DNA from: Lachnospiraceae bacterium
GTDB taxonomy: Bacteria > Bacillota > Clostridia > Lachnospirales > Lachnospiraceae
Assembly (NCBI GenBank): GCA_017482485.1
Contig: JAFUMV010000028.1
Coordinates: 28,932-92,931, forward strand
Length of the DNA stretch: 64,000 nt
Reading direction: 5' to 3'
Position numbers and translations under genes: made by a program. The notes under the pieces are model-generated. The model saw nothing but the letters and a program-made list of their open reading frames with translations. It was not told the origin of the DNA and ran no database searches. Below are positions 40,443 to 50,035 of the stretch, in pieces (positions within the stretch are counted from its first letter, which is position 1; each line of letters starts with the position of its first letter).

Positions 40443-40490
40443 GCAAAATTCCTCCTGTCATATTTTTCCCTGATATCCGGCGCAGCAAGC

Positions 40491-41519
40491 TCACTTCATA
40501 ATCATCTCACCATCCGAAGGCAGCGGCTTTAACGGCGCTGACGGCAGTGTCTGATACCAGTACGCCACAGAAGTATAGTCATCGTATCTGGGCCCGGTCC
40601 ATCCGAGATTGTCCAGCGTCATTCGAAAACCGGTCTCAAAGCGAATCGGGTCTTTGATATGAAAGCGATACAGCAAAAATCGCTGCTGGCCGTTATAAAC
40701 TGCCTGGTTATCCCCCAAAATCGAAAACATACCGCTGTACAGGCCGCTGTAGGTCTGATACTTTTTGATGTAAATATCGTTTCCAAAAGCATAGGAACCG
40801 CCGAAATAATCCTCTGTTCCGGTATAATGGATCGATGGCCAGGGATCGTCATCAAGATACATTCTGGCCTCGCCTTCCACCCAACAGGTATTATGCCCGT
40901 TCATCCCGGCGGCAAGGGTTACGCCCACAAACTGGCCTTTTCCTTCAATTCCGTCAATAACGGTATAGCTGCGACCTTTCTGCACCGGATGCTCCTGCCG
41001 GTAGGAGGCATGGAAGTATCCTGCTTCATCGGGCACCTGACCATGGCATCCCGTAATAATATAGTACAAATCCTTCGCTTCATCGCTTCGGTTTTCCATG
41101 GTGATCCTGCAATGCTTTTGAAAGGGCATTTCCCAGAAACAGTTCAATCCTCTTCCGGGAGCCACCAGAATCTGTGATGAGTTCAGAACAGGATATTTTC
41201 CGTCAATATCCTCAAAATTTTCATCGTAAGCGACTCCGAAAAAAGCTGAAATCGGAGCCTCCACGGAAGGATATTCACAATGGTCCCAGTAAATCCGCAG
41301 GATAAAGCTGTGTCCCACATAACCTGTAAACCACATGTGCTGAATCATTCCGGGGCCATCGGTGTCCACTAAGGTCACGGTCTTTCCTGCTCCAATCGTT
41401 ACGGTGGGACTTAACTTGGTACAATCTCCCCCTCTGGAGCCGCCTGCCCTGCTTCCGGTGGGATTTTCAGCCGAAAAAGCAAAGGTCTTCGCATCATTAA
41501 TCATATAATATGGCTGCAT
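40491..41519 (-). CDS. GH172 family protein (DUF2961)
   Basis: A 342-residue protein with the DUF2961 / GH172 signature: GDCTKLSPTVTIGAGKTVTL, then TDGPGMIQHMWFT, EGEARMYLDDDPWPSIHYTG and TEDYFGGSYAFGND. The characterised members, found in Bifidobacterium and actinobacteria, act on alpha-D-fructofuranosyl or alpha-D-arabinofuranosyl linkages and are hexamers of trimers with a jelly-roll fold. No signal peptide, so it acts in the cytosol on imported saccharides. AGGAGG lies before the ATG. Its company with a transporter and a propeller glycosidase points to fructan or arabinofuranoside use. Confidence 0.87.
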   Translation of the reverse strand: MQPYYMINDAKTFAFSAENPTGSRAGGSRGGDCTKLSPTVTIGAGKTVTLVDTDGPGMIQHMWFTGYVGHSFILRIYWDHCEYPSVEAPISAFFGVAYDENFEDIDGKYPVLNSSQILVAPGRGLNCFWEMPFQKHCRITMENRSDEAKDLYYIITGCHGQVPDEAGYFHASYRQEHPVQKGRSYTVIDGIEGKGQFVGVTLAAGMNGHNTCWVEGEARMYLDDDPWPSIHYTGTEDYFGGSYAFGNDIYIKKYQTYSGLYSGMFSILGDNQAVYNGQQRFLLYRFHIKDPIRFETGFRMTLDNLGWTGPRYDDYTSVAYWYQTLPSAPLKPLPSDGEMIMK

Positions 41520-41564
41520 ACTGATCTCCTCCTGTGCTGTTTAACAGACTTTCTTCAAACTCTT

Positions 41565-42371
41565 CTATTCCACTGTGATCTCTCTGGCATATCCCCCTTC
41601 AAAGGTGCCGGCTGTAACAATCTGTATCGTGCCCCCGTCCAGCACTTCTTCCCAATTCATATGCGTATGTCCGGCAATAATGGCCTTGATCGCCGGCTCT
41701 GACTTGATGTATTCCATCGCCCGCAGGGTCATTTCATCCGCTCTCTGGAACTGAAATTTTTCCGGATAACAGGCCAGATATTCCTCTGTAGGCGCCAGCA
41801 GGTGGGCACAGTTTCCTCTGGCCAGTCTGGCTGCCGCGTGCTCCTGCGTAAAAAACGGAACATGCATGCACAAAATCACCGGATACCCTTTTGCAACCTC
41901 TGCCCTGAGCATCTCCAGCTGCCCTTCGCTGATCCGAAAGAAGCCATTTAAAACGGATACCACATTCACCCCGCCGATCACTTTTGCATAAAAGACCAGG
42001 TTGTGGGGGAAATGCGGCGCCACCAGTTTTATATTCCGTTCTATATTCTCAGGATCATCAAAATAACCGCCCTCATGGCAGAAATCATGATTTCCTACGG
42101 CGAAAATGTAATCTCTGCTGCCAAAAAGCCTGTCAATCGTTTTCAGATTCTTTTCGTTCCAGTAGGTCATGATATCGCCGGTATGCAGCACATACAGTCC
42201 GTTCCTGTCCGCATATTCCAGCGCCTCTATCAAATCAGCCTCCGCCTTTGCCCGAAACTCCCCGTTTTTTTCATCCGCCGGATCATCCTTCGGCAGATGG
42301 GTATCTGAAATATGTAAAAAACCTACGGGCTTTTCCAGCCCGATTTTGATTGTGGATTTCAAAAATTCCAT
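41565..42371 (-). CDS. Calcineurin-like metallophosphoesterase
   Basis: A 268-residue phosphoesterase with the complete metal-site series HISDTHLP, HTGDIMTYW, VGNHDFCHEGG, CMHVPFF and IAGHTHMNWE. It hydrolyses phosphate mono- or diesters, here possibly of a sugar phosphate. An in-frame start 44 codons upstream is rejected because GGAAGGAA lies before the ATG of MEFLKST. It lies in the middle of the carbohydrate operon. The substrate is unknown. Confidence 0.88.
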   Translation of the reverse strand: MEFLKSTIKIGLEKPVGFLHISDTHLPKDDPADEKNGEFRAKAEADLIEALEYADRNGLYVLHTGDIMTYWNEKNLKTIDRLFGSRDYIFAVGNHDFCHEGGYFDDPENIERNIKLVAPHFPHNLVFYAKVIGGVNVVSVLNGFFRISEGQLEMLRAEVAKGYPVILCMHVPFFTQEHAAARLARGNCAHLLAPTEEYLACYPEKFQFQRADEMTLRAMEYIKSEPAIKAIIAGHTHMNWEEVLDGGTIQIVTAGTFEGGYAREITVE

Positions 42372-42390
42372 ACACATTTCCTTCCTATTT

Positions 42391-43194
42391 CTATTCTGCA
42401 GAAAATTTATGGATTCGCTCCATATTGATCCGGTTCTGCAGGGCCAGCCGCCGGATAAAGCTGTAGTCCGCGCCGGCAGACAGCATATCCACGCCCATGT
42501 CATGCCAGTGCTGCAGCGTCTTATCCGAGATATCGCCTGTGGACAGCCCGATATATTTTCCGGCAGCCTTCAGCTTTGCGACAGCCTTTTTTATCAGCGC
42601 AGTTGTATCCTCTGAAAAAACCTGCCCTAACTGATTGATGGATCCGGACAAATCATTGGGGCCGAAAATATAACCGTCAATATACTCATTTTTCATGATT
42701 TCATCCAGATTGCTGACAGCATCAACGTGCTCAATCTGAATGAAACGGCAGAAGTGCTCCGGCGCATTCTTAATATATTCCTTTACATCATAAAACCCGT
42801 AACCGGTGGCATTTAAAGGGCCGTATCCTCTGTTGCCATAGGGCGGATACAGCGTGGAAGCGATCAGCGCATTTGCCTGTCCGGCACTTTTGACCTGGGG
42901 AAAAATAATGCCGTCCACACCCATTTCAACCACCTTTTTCGTATATGTGAGATCATCCTGCGGCACCCGGACAATCACAGCAGTCCCTCCGGCCTGCAGA
43001 GCGATAATGTGGCCGGGCAAAAGCTCCAGAGACAGATTGCTGTGCTCCAGATCGATCCACACGAAATCGTAGCCCGCCAGGCCCGCAATTCTGGCTGAGG
43101 TCACATCATTTAAATAAACGTGCATCCCGATGGTCTTTTCATGGTTCTTAATTTTTTCTCTCAAAGTTTTTTCTTTCACAGTCGTTTCTTTCAA
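42391..43194 (-). CDS. HpcH/HpaI family aldolase
   Basis: A 267-residue class II aldolase of the HpaI/GarL/RhmA family that cleaves 2-keto-3-deoxy acids to pyruvate plus an aldehyde. Hallmarks are GYDFVWIDLEHS, RVPQDD, GVDGIIFPQVKSAGQA, QIEHVDAVSNLDEIM and FGPNDLSGSINQLGQ. The metal ligands are Glu in QIEH and Asp in PNDLS. It starts with TTG, nine bases after GGAGG. The operon setting suggests degradation of a sugar acid such as 2-keto-3-deoxy-rhamnonate or -glucarate. The start codon would lower expression relative to neighbours. Confidence 0.88.
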   Translation of the reverse strand: MKETTVKEKTLREKIKNHEKTIGMHVYLNDVTSARIAGLAGYDFVWIDLEHSNLSLELLPGHIIALQAGGTAVIVRVPQDDLTYTKKVVEMGVDGIIFPQVKSAGQANALIASTLYPPYGNRGYGPLNATGYGFYDVKEYIKNAPEHFCRFIQIEHVDAVSNLDEIMKNEYIDGYIFGPNDLSGSINQLGQVFSEDTTALIKKAVAKLKAAGKYIGLSTGDISDKTLQHWHDMGVDMLSAGADYSFIRRLALQNRINMERIHKFSAE

Positions 43195-43212
43195 TGTGAT
43201 CTTCCTCCCGCT

Positions 43213-44103
43213 TCAGCCCTTCACACTTCCGAGCAGGGCACCTTCCTGAAAATACTTCTGCACAAAGGGATACACACAGAACAGCGGCGCAGACGCTACC
43301 ACAACCACACAATATTTCAAAGTCTGATAAACCGTTGTGGTGACCTCTTCATCCAAAACATCGGCGCTGTTGAGCTTCTGACTTACGATCAGTATTTCCT
43401 TTAAGAAGATCTGTAACGGATACAGATCCTGATCCCTCAAATAGAGAAATGCACCGAAATAGGAATTCCAGTGACCGACTCCATACCACAGCGCCATGAC
43501 GGCGATGATGGCCTTGGACAGGGGCAGCACCATTTGGAAAAAGAACTGAGTATTATTACAGCCGTCGATCTTGGCCGCTTCCAGCATCTCATCCGGGATA
43601 TTGTTCTCAATAAAGGTTCGGCAGACGACCATGTTGTATACGTTCATGGCTCCGGGAATGACCATCGCCCAGCGGGTATTCAGCATGCCCAGCTGTTTCA
43701 CCAGAATATAGCTGGGGATCATGCCGCCGGAAAACATCATGGTGAAGGTGAAAAAAAATATGATGGCTCTTCGGCCCCAGAGGTTCTTCCTGGCCATAGG
43801 ATAAGCACATATCAGAGTAATTGCCACATTGATCAGGGTTCCTGCCGCCGTATAGAGGATGGTATTTTTATATCCGGTCCAGACCCGGCCATGTTTCAGT
43901 ATAATCTTATAGGAAGCCAGGGAAAAATCCACAGGCCACAGCCACACTTTTCCCAGCGCCACCATATCCGAATTACTGAAGGATGCAGAGATTATGTAAA
44001 CGATGGGATACAGCACCAGCAGCGTGAGGATCGTGACCACCGCATAACAGAAAAAATAGAACCAGCGGTCCTGTTTGTTTTTGATTTTTGTACTCTTTTT
44101 CAT
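43213..44103 (-). CDS. Carbohydrate ABC transporter permease (LplC/YtcP type)
   Basis: A 296-residue permease with six helices. The EAA loop is EMLEAAKIDGCNNTQFFFQM. KVWLWPVDFSLASYKIIL near the N-terminus is typical of the LplC branch that imports oligosaccharides, often polysaccharide fragments. It pairs with the LplB-type permease of the preceding gene. No ATPase gene is in the operon; such systems use a shared MsmX-type ATPase encoded elsewhere. GGAGG lies before the ATG. Confidence 0.9.
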   Translation of the reverse strand: MKKSTKIKNKQDRWFYFFCYAVVTILTLLVLYPIVYIISASFSNSDMVALGKVWLWPVDFSLASYKIILKHGRVWTGYKNTILYTAAGTLINVAITLICAYPMARKNLWGRRAIIFFFTFTMMFSGGMIPSYILVKQLGMLNTRWAMVIPGAMNVYNMVVCRTFIENNIPDEMLEAAKIDGCNNTQFFFQMVLPLSKAIIAVMALWYGVGHWNSYFGAFLYLRDQDLYPLQIFLKEILIVSQKLNSADVLDEEVTTTVYQTLKYCVVVVASAPLFCVYPFVQKYFQEGALLGSVKG

Positions 44104-44112
44104 TCTGCCCTC

Positions 44113-45051
44113 CTAAAACACACTGGTATCGGAAATCCTCTTGGAGATCTGGTTCACGATAATCAGCAGAATCAATTCGATCACGTTATTGAACATGCCA
44201 ATGGCCGTCGAATAGGAAAAATTGCCTGCGCCCCCGCCGGAAATACCCATCTCATACACATAGGTGGATACCACCTGACTGGCGCTGATATTCAGCGAAT
44301 TCTGCATCAGTAATACCTTTTCATAGCCAAGAGACAATATGCTGCCCATATCCAGGATCAACAGGGTGACAATGGTGGGAACAATCGTTGGAAGATCCAC
44401 ATAGATGACACGCTGAAACCGTGACGCACCATCCAGCTGGGCCGCCTCATGGTAGGACGGGTCCACACCGGTAAGGGCTGCCGTGTAGATGATGCTGCTC
44501 CAACCGAAGCCCTGCCACACGCCGGACCAGACGTAAAAATGCCGAAACGCCGAAGGGGAAGCAAACACATCCCCCGGATATTCTCCGGTCAGCACATGTA
44601 CCAGGTTTCCGTAGATACCCAGTCGATTATGAAAGACCAGCATCAACACCCCGACCATAACAACAGTGGAAATAAAGTGAGGCATGTTTACGATCGTCTG
44701 GGTGATTTTCTTAAATCGCTTGTTCTTTACACTGTTGAGGGTCAGCGCAAACAACACCGGAATCGGAAAACCGGCGATCAATCCATACAGGGCAAGCACG
44801 ATGGTATTACCCATAACATCCTTGAACATATAGGACTCGAAAAACCGTTTGAACTGTTCTAAGCCCACCCAGTCACTTTCCCAGATTCCCTTACGCACCT
44901 CGTAATCCTTAAAGGCAATCACCAGACCGCCCATGGGGATATAGTTAAAGATAAAAACATAGGCCACCGGAAGCAAAAGAAACAAATACAGTTCCCAGTC
45001 TCTTTTCAGACTTTTCTTTATCGGAACTGCATTTGCATTAATTTTCTTCAT
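44113..45051 (-). CDS. Carbohydrate ABC transporter permease (LplB/YteP type)
   Basis: A 312-residue permease with six helices. The N-terminal part LFLLLPVAYVFIFNYIPMGG and the segment VIAFKDYEVRKGIWESDWVG are characteristic of LplB proteins, and the EAA loop is SYHEAAQLDGASRFQRVIYV. Together with the next permease it forms the channel for an oligosaccharide. AAAGGAG lies before the ATG. A strong hairpin lies between it and the binding-protein gene. Confidence 0.9.
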   Translation of the reverse strand: MKKINANAVPIKKSLKRDWELYLFLLLPVAYVFIFNYIPMGGLVIAFKDYEVRKGIWESDWVGLEQFKRFFESYMFKDVMGNTIVLALYGLIAGFPIPVLFALTLNSVKNKRFKKITQTIVNMPHFISTVVMVGVLMLVFHNRLGIYGNLVHVLTGEYPGDVFASPSAFRHFYVWSGVWQGFGWSSIIYTAALTGVDPSYHEAAQLDGASRFQRVIYVDLPTIVPTIVTLLILDMGSILSLGYEKVLLMQNSLNISASQVVSTYVYEMGISGGGAGNFSYSTAIGMFNNVIELILLIIVNQISKRISDTSVF

Positions 45052-45084
45052 AAACCGCTCCTTTCCGTATCATACGCATTTATA

Positions 45085-45122
45085 ATAGCGGTGCTGTACC
45101 GATTGTCAGACAGCACCGCTAT
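45085..45122 (-). promoter_or_regulatory. Hairpin between binding-protein and permease genes
   Basis: ATAGCGGTGCTGT and ACAGCACCGCTAT form a perfect 13-bp stem with a 12-base loop, followed by TATAAATG, so without a real U tract. It matches in position the hairpin at 9159-9183 in the oligopeptide operon and probably protects the upstream message. Confidence 0.7.
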
Positions 45123-45152
45123 CCAGTTCATTTTCAGCAATAGCAGCGTATT

Positions 45153-46925
45153 TTACTTTGTGCGGTCATACGCAGTCTGATAAACCGCCAGAACATCGCT
45201 GATACCCATCTTCTCCAGTTCTTCCAGATAGGAATCCCAGTCCTCGTCGATGTCCCAAACACCGGTGAGGAAGTTGGCTGCCGCTTGCCAATAGAAAGAT
45301 CCAATCACCGTCATAGGCTCTGAAACTGCTTCCTTTTCATCAATAGTCATAGGAAGCGTTGCAATCGTTTCTTTAGGTCTTACCGCTCTTACCGCATTGA
45401 TGGAATCGCTGAGGTATCTCTTCGTCCATTCAATTGCTGTCTGATCCGCTTCCGTCTTTCCGCCGGCCATCACACGACCCTCGCTGTTATAGAACTGCAC
45501 AAAAGGACCTGCCATCATATATCCGCTGTTCTGCGGATTCCCGGAATACCAGTATGTGCTGTTGGTATAGGATACAAAGACCGGATCTCCGCCGCTTTCG
45601 CCGCGATACATATCCTTGGTGGTTCCATCAGTGAACTTGGAATCATCCACATTGTCCCAGTAATCCCAATCCACGCCTTCCTCACCGTAACGGTTGCAGG
45701 CAGCCATCTCCTGAGACAGCATATAATCGAGTACCAGGAATGCCGCATCCGGATTCTCACAGTCCACAGTGATCATGGCACCGGGAACTGCAGTCTTATC
45801 AAGCCAGAATCCTTCCACTCTTCCGGAAGGCCCTTCCAGGGCAGCCACATAACCGTATTCCAGCAGCGTTTTATTCTGTTCGTAAATATCTTCATTCACC
45901 ATCTGCGGTTTAAACCAGAAATCAGCAAGAACAACCGCTTCGGGATTCGATACAATCGCAGTATATGCACTATAATCCTGGGTGATAATCGTGGAGTCAA
46001 TCAGGCCTTCGTCAAAGAACTGTTTGATATACTTGAGTCCTTCTTTCCATCCTTCCGTCGCAAAGGCAAAGGAAAGAGTGCCGTCTTCTACGTCAAGGCA
46101 GTAATCATCCCATGCATAAGCGTAAGGAGACATCAGAAACTTGAACCAGTTCTGAGCTATACCGTTACTGGTGAAAACAACTTCATCGTCCAGACCGTTT
46201 CCATTCACATCACCGGCAGCGGCAAAAGCCTTACACAGTTCAAAAAATCCCTCGGTGGTAGTGGGAAGCTCATCAAATCCCACCGCTTTGGCATAGTTTT
46301 CATTGATCCAGAGTCTGGGGCCTGCAGAAGAATTGCTGGTGACTGTATAAGTGGGAACTCCCCAGATTTTACCTTCTGCATCCTTCAGTGTGGAAACAAA
46401 ATCCACACCTTCCCATTCCATTGCAATGTTGGCATATTTGGGATAGTCGGCATACTCAGCGTCCTCATAATATTTGGTCAGCTCCAGGATTGCACCGCTG
46501 TCCACCCAGGCTGTCTCCTGGTTCTTTAAGCCGTTGCCGTCTCCGCCGAAAATGATGTCAGGGAGCTTATCTCCGCCGTTGATCATAACATTCAGCTTAT
46601 CAGCAAATTCTCCGGCCGGATAAACCTCGAACTGAAGATCTACGCCAAACCTGTCCTCCAGCTTCTGGGTAACCAGATTGGTGTCCCAGTCAATAACCAC
46701 ACTTTTCGCTTCCACTGCGATAGTAAGAGTCACACCTTCCGTGATTGTCCTGGGATCAAACTCGGCTTCGGCTGCGTCTGTCTGTGCCTGAGTTTCTTCG
46801 ACAGCCTCAGAAGAAGCCTCTGCTTTTTCGGTATCCTTTGCAGTCTCCTGAGCAGAACCACATCCACTCAAAAGCCCTGCAGTCATTGCAGACACCATGA
46901 ATAATGCTACCAGTTTTTTCTTCAT
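45153..46925 (-). CDS. Extracellular carbohydrate-binding lipoprotein (LipO/YtcQ type)
   Basis: A 590-residue solute-binding lipoprotein. The signal peptide MKKKLVALFMVSAMTAGLLS ends in a GCGS lipobox, followed by a Thr/Glu/Ala-rich tether. The mature domain (from TLTIAVEAKSVVIDWDTNLV) has the family 1 fold with GGDKLPDIIFGGDGNGLKN and AWVDSGAILELTKYYEDAEY. It captures an oligosaccharide for the two LplBC-type permeases. An upstream ATG is rejected because AAGGAGGG lies just before the chosen ATG. It is the first and probably most expressed gene of the operon. Confidence 0.92.
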   Translation of the reverse strand: MKKKLVALFMVSAMTAGLLSGCGSAQETAKDTEKAEASSEAVEETQAQTDAAEAEFDPRTITEGVTLTIAVEAKSVVIDWDTNLVTQKLEDRFGVDLQFEVYPAGEFADKLNVMINGGDKLPDIIFGGDGNGLKNQETAWVDSGAILELTKYYEDAEYADYPKYANIAMEWEGVDFVSTLKDAEGKIWGVPTYTVTSNSSAGPRLWINENYAKAVGFDELPTTTEGFFELCKAFAAAGDVNGNGLDDEVVFTSNGIAQNWFKFLMSPYAYAWDDYCLDVEDGTLSFAFATEGWKEGLKYIKQFFDEGLIDSTIITQDYSAYTAIVSNPEAVVLADFWFKPQMVNEDIYEQNKTLLEYGYVAALEGPSGRVEGFWLDKTAVPGAMITVDCENPDAAFLVLDYMLSQEMAACNRYGEEGVDWDYWDNVDDSKFTDGTTKDMYRGESGGDPVFVSYTNSTYWYSGNPQNSGYMMAGPFVQFYNSEGRVMAGGKTEADQTAIEWTKRYLSDSINAVRAVRPKETIATLPMTIDEKEAVSEPMTVIGSFYWQAAANFLTGVWDIDEDWDSYLEELEKMGISDVLAVYQTAYDRTK

Positions 46926-47270
46926 TTTTTCCCTCCTTGGTTTTGTTTTATTGCTGCCATTCGAATGACGGTCTTTCATGGCAGCCTTCGGATGCCGACG
47001 CCGGCTTTCGCTTTCGGTATCCTGACAATTTCAATATACAAATTTCGGGCACAATTTCAACTTGCACTTAGGGGATTGACCTTGCAATCCGGGCAATTGA
47101 CTCCAAAGGGCACCCTTTCTGCTGGGGTACGAATATGTAAATTGAGACATTCCGATATTTGGAAGTTGATTTCTCAATCCATAAAATGTTACTATTTCTT
47201 ATACGAATATTGCTGGAAGTGTTGACACTGTAATCAATATTCAGTCAAACATACGAATGAGGTGTATTTG
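46926..47270. promoter_or_regulatory. Divergent control region of the carbohydrate operon and its regulator
   Basis: A minus-strand promoter for the binding-protein gene is seen at 47033-47060 (TTGAAA, 16 bases, TATATT). Upstream of it lie related boxes GTCAATCCCC and GTCAATTGCCC about 20 bases apart, which could be binding sites of the AraC regulator. TTGACA at 47222-47227 may belong to the regulator gene, but no good -10 box follows at normal spacing. No gene lies in these 345 bases. Confidence 0.5.
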
Positions 47271-49466
47271 ATGTTCCATTTTTCTTCTGCGAATAAAAAT
47301 CTTCCCATGCATTCTATTTTTCGATGGTTTCTTGTGGGATTTGTCAGCTTCTCCCTGATTCTCTTCGCGGCCCTGCTGCCGCTGGTCTTTTATTCCCGCA
47401 GCGTGTTTACCGAGCTGGAGATCAAGAAGAGCACGCAGCAGATGGATTTTGGCGTAAATCAGCTGGACAATACAATCACCACCATTGTCAATGCATCTCA
47501 GGCCTTCTATGACGACAATCGCTTTTATGCACTGCACTATACAGAAAAAAACTATACCGATATCAGTGCCGTCACCCGTGGTCAGATGTGTGACTATCTG
47601 AGCAGTCTGATTCGTCCCTGCCCGTTGATCCGTGACTGTGCCCTGCAGCTGTCAGAAAACGATGCGGTCACTCCTGTGGTCACAACTTTTGGCCTGCAGG
47701 TGGGATATTATCCTTTCTATTTTCGTGTGGATGAAATGACCTACGATGAGTGGAACGCTCTCTTACAGGAAAATAAAACCGGTTTTCTGGGCGTTCATCG
47801 TGTGACCACTACCTACAATGGCAGCTATGATGCGCTGATTTACTCCATTTATCGGGCGAATAACAGGTATTTTTATGCCTGCATTGACATCTCCCAACTC
47901 AAAAAAAACCTGATTGCCAGTGAAGACCGGGACAGTTATCTTCTCACGCTCCATAACAGCAACGGCGATTGTATCTATACAGAATTGACCGAACCCACAT
48001 CCGGCTACTATTCCGTCTCCAGAAAAACCGCTTCCGGAGGATTGACGATCACCATGCATATTCCCAACTCGGCACTGACTGCCCGCATGAAACCGCTGTA
48101 TTCATTTCTCAGCATCTATCTGGTCCTCTGCGTTCTGGTTCTGGGCGTTTCCATCCCCATCGGAACACACCTTTCCACCAGGCCGCTGACCAGGATTATT
48201 CACACACTGGAAAAGAATCAGTTAACCGCAGCCCCCGCTGCATCAGGGGAAGCTTCCTCCACACAAAAGGCTTCTTTTGGCTACGGTTTTCATTATATCT
48301 ATGATCAAATACAAACCTATGAGACGAATCTGCATCAACGCCAGGCCATTATCGACACGCAAACCAATGTTTTGCAGGTCATCTTCATGGAAAAAGCACT
48401 CCACGGACTGCTGGCCTCCGAGTCAGATCTGGAAGCGTTTTATTCCTACTTTCCGGATTTTCCGAACAGTTACCGTCTGATCCTGTTCGGACTTGCCGAA
48501 AAAAACACGGAAGCCGGGAATCTGTACTCCCACGCGCTGGCGATTATCCAATATTATTTACAGCAGCTGCTTCCTCATGTATACATGCAGCAGCAGACCA
48601 CTCAGACCCTGCTTCTGGTAGCGCCGGAAACCGATGTCAGAGAATATTCCGATATCATCAATCATCTCATCGAGAATATCAATCGCGAAGAACCCGGCTA
48701 TCACGCGTGGGGACTGGTGAGCAAGCAGTTCACGCAGCCCACAGAGCTTTCCTCCGCATACATCCAATTGCAGGATCTGCGAAACACAATATCCACGGAA
48801 AGCCTTTCCCAGCTCTGCACGGTATCCGACATTAAACAGTTTCGAAAGTCCGGTTTCCAGATATCGGATACTTTAACCATCTATTCCGCCATCACAAGCG
48901 GAAACAGCGAACTGGCGCTGACCCAGCTCCAGGGCTATGCAGAACACTTATACAACAACAACCGCGCCGTATTTGAAATGTACCGCTCCATTTTGCTGTG
49001 CATAAAGCAGGACTATGCCAATCTGCTGATCGACACGACAATTCCTTCTTATCACCCCCAGAGAGATCTTTTTGCCTCACTGGAAACGTGTATTATCACT
49101 TTTTGTGAATTATTCCATTCCGAATCCGACGAACATTCCGAATCCTTTGCGGAACAGGTCAAAGCCTATATTGATCTGCATTTTACGGATGCCCAGCTCT
49201 GCAGCGCAACGCTGGAGGAACAGTTCCACTGTTCATTCTCAAAGATCCGAAAGAGCTTTTCCAAAGATATCGGAATTCCGATTTCCTCCTATATAGAGCA
49301 AAAGCGAATGACTCTGGCCAACGAATTGCTGCTGGAAGGAGAATTCACCGTTTCTGAGATCGCGCTGAAATGCGGCTTTACCAACTACAACTCTTTCTTT
49401 AAAGTATATCGGCGGACGTTTGGCTATGCGCCCAGTATGCTCAACGGAAAGAAAGGCAAATCATAA
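47271..49466 (+). CDS. Membrane-bound AraC family regulator with extracellular sensor domain
   Basis: A 731-residue one-component regulator. Two transmembrane helices (about residues 15-38 and 277-298) flank an extracellular Cache-like sensor. A long cytosolic linker follows, then a C-terminal AraC domain with SATLEEQFHCSFSKIRKSFS and VSEIALKCGFTNYNSFFKVY. Such proteins activate adjacent LplABC-type saccharide operons in Bacillota. GAGG lies eight bases before the ATG; a GTG three codons upstream is possible but overlaps the ribosome site. It is divergent from the binding-protein gene it very likely controls. Confidence 0.92.
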   Translation: MFHFSSANKNLPMHSIFRWFLVGFVSFSLILFAALLPLVFYSRSVFTELEIKKSTQQMDFGVNQLDNTITTIVNASQAFYDDNRFYALHYTEKNYTDISAVTRGQMCDYLSSLIRPCPLIRDCALQLSENDAVTPVVTTFGLQVGYYPFYFRVDEMTYDEWNALLQENKTGFLGVHRVTTTYNGSYDALIYSIYRANNRYFYACIDISQLKKNLIASEDRDSYLLTLHNSNGDCIYTELTEPTSGYYSVSRKTASGGLTITMHIPNSALTARMKPLYSFLSIYLVLCVLVLGVSIPIGTHLSTRPLTRIIHTLEKNQLTAAPAASGEASSTQKASFGYGFHYIYDQIQTYETNLHQRQAIIDTQTNVLQVIFMEKALHGLLASESDLEAFYSYFPDFPNSYRLILFGLAEKNTEAGNLYSHALAIIQYYLQQLLPHVYMQQQTTQTLLLVAPETDVREYSDIINHLIENINREEPGYHAWGLVSKQFTQPTELSSAYIQLQDLRNTISTESLSQLCTVSDIKQFRKSGFQISDTLTIYSAITSGNSELALTQLQGYAEHLYNNNRAVFEMYRSILLCIKQDYANLLIDTTIPSYHPQRDLFASLETCIITFCELFHSESDEHSESFAEQVKAYIDLHFTDAQLCSATLEEQFHCSFSKIRKSFSKDIGIPISSYIEQKRMTLANELLLEGEFTVSEIALKCGFTNYNSFFKVYRRTFGYAPSMLNGKKGKS

Positions 49467-49500
49467 CAGCAGAATTTCGCGCAAGCTGGCTGCATATAAA

Positions 49501-49540
49501 AAAGGGACTGGCAGTAATATCATAAACCGCCAGTCCCTTT
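49501..49540. terminator. Bidirectional terminator between the AraC regulator and rpiB-like gene
   Basis: AAAGGGACTGGC and GCCAGTCCCTTT form a 12-bp stem with a 16-base loop, with A-rich sequence on the left and TTTT on the right, placed between converging genes. Confidence 0.85.
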
Positions 49541-49548
49541 TCCGTTTG

Positions 49549-50004
49549 TTATTTTTCTGTGACTTCTGTCTGATCATTTTCAAATTCTATAATTCTCTGC
49601 ACCTTGTTTCCCGATCTTCCATTCGGGTCAAACGTACAGGAAAGGTATTCCTTCACCATGCATTTTGCCAGCTCAATTCCTACCACCTGCGATCCCATCG
49701 TGATGATATTGGCATGATTGGATAATTCCGCCCGCTGGGCCTGATAGATATCGTGGATACAGGCCGCGTATGCACCTTTTACTTTATTTGCCGCTATGGA
49801 AACACCAATGCCGGTTCCGCAGACCAGAATCCCTCTGTCAAAATCGCCGGCCGCAACCGATTCCGCCACCCGGATCGCGGTATTGGCATAAATCGGATCA
49901 TCGCTCCCGAAATCTGTCACCTCATGGCCGAGTTCCTCCACGTATTTCATCAACTGCATTTTAAATTTGTCCGCATTTGGGTCACACCCGAATACAATTT
50001 TCAT
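49549..50004 (-). CDS. RpiB/LacA/LacB family sugar-phosphate isomerase
   Basis: A 151-residue aldose-ketose isomerase. The start MKIVFGCDPNADKFKMQL and the core CGTGIGVSIAANKVKGAYAA show the active-site Cys and phosphate-binding loop; SNHANIITMGSQVVG follows. Usual substrates are ribose 5-phosphate, allose 6-phosphate or galactose 6-phosphate. The CDPN variant in place of CDHA in the first loop hints at a non-ribose substrate. GGAGG lies eight bases before the ATG. It lies downstream of a SorC-type regulator and a zinc-ribbon gene, after a terminator. Confidence 0.88.
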   Translation of the reverse strand: MKIVFGCDPNADKFKMQLMKYVEELGHEVTDFGSDDPIYANTAIRVAESVAAGDFDRGILVCGTGIGVSIAANKVKGAYAACIHDIYQAQRAELSNHANIITMGSQVVGIELAKCMVKEYLSCTFDPNGRSGNKVQRIIEFENDQTEVTEK

Positions 50005-50035
50005 ACTGCACGCCTCCTGTAATAAAGTATAAAAA

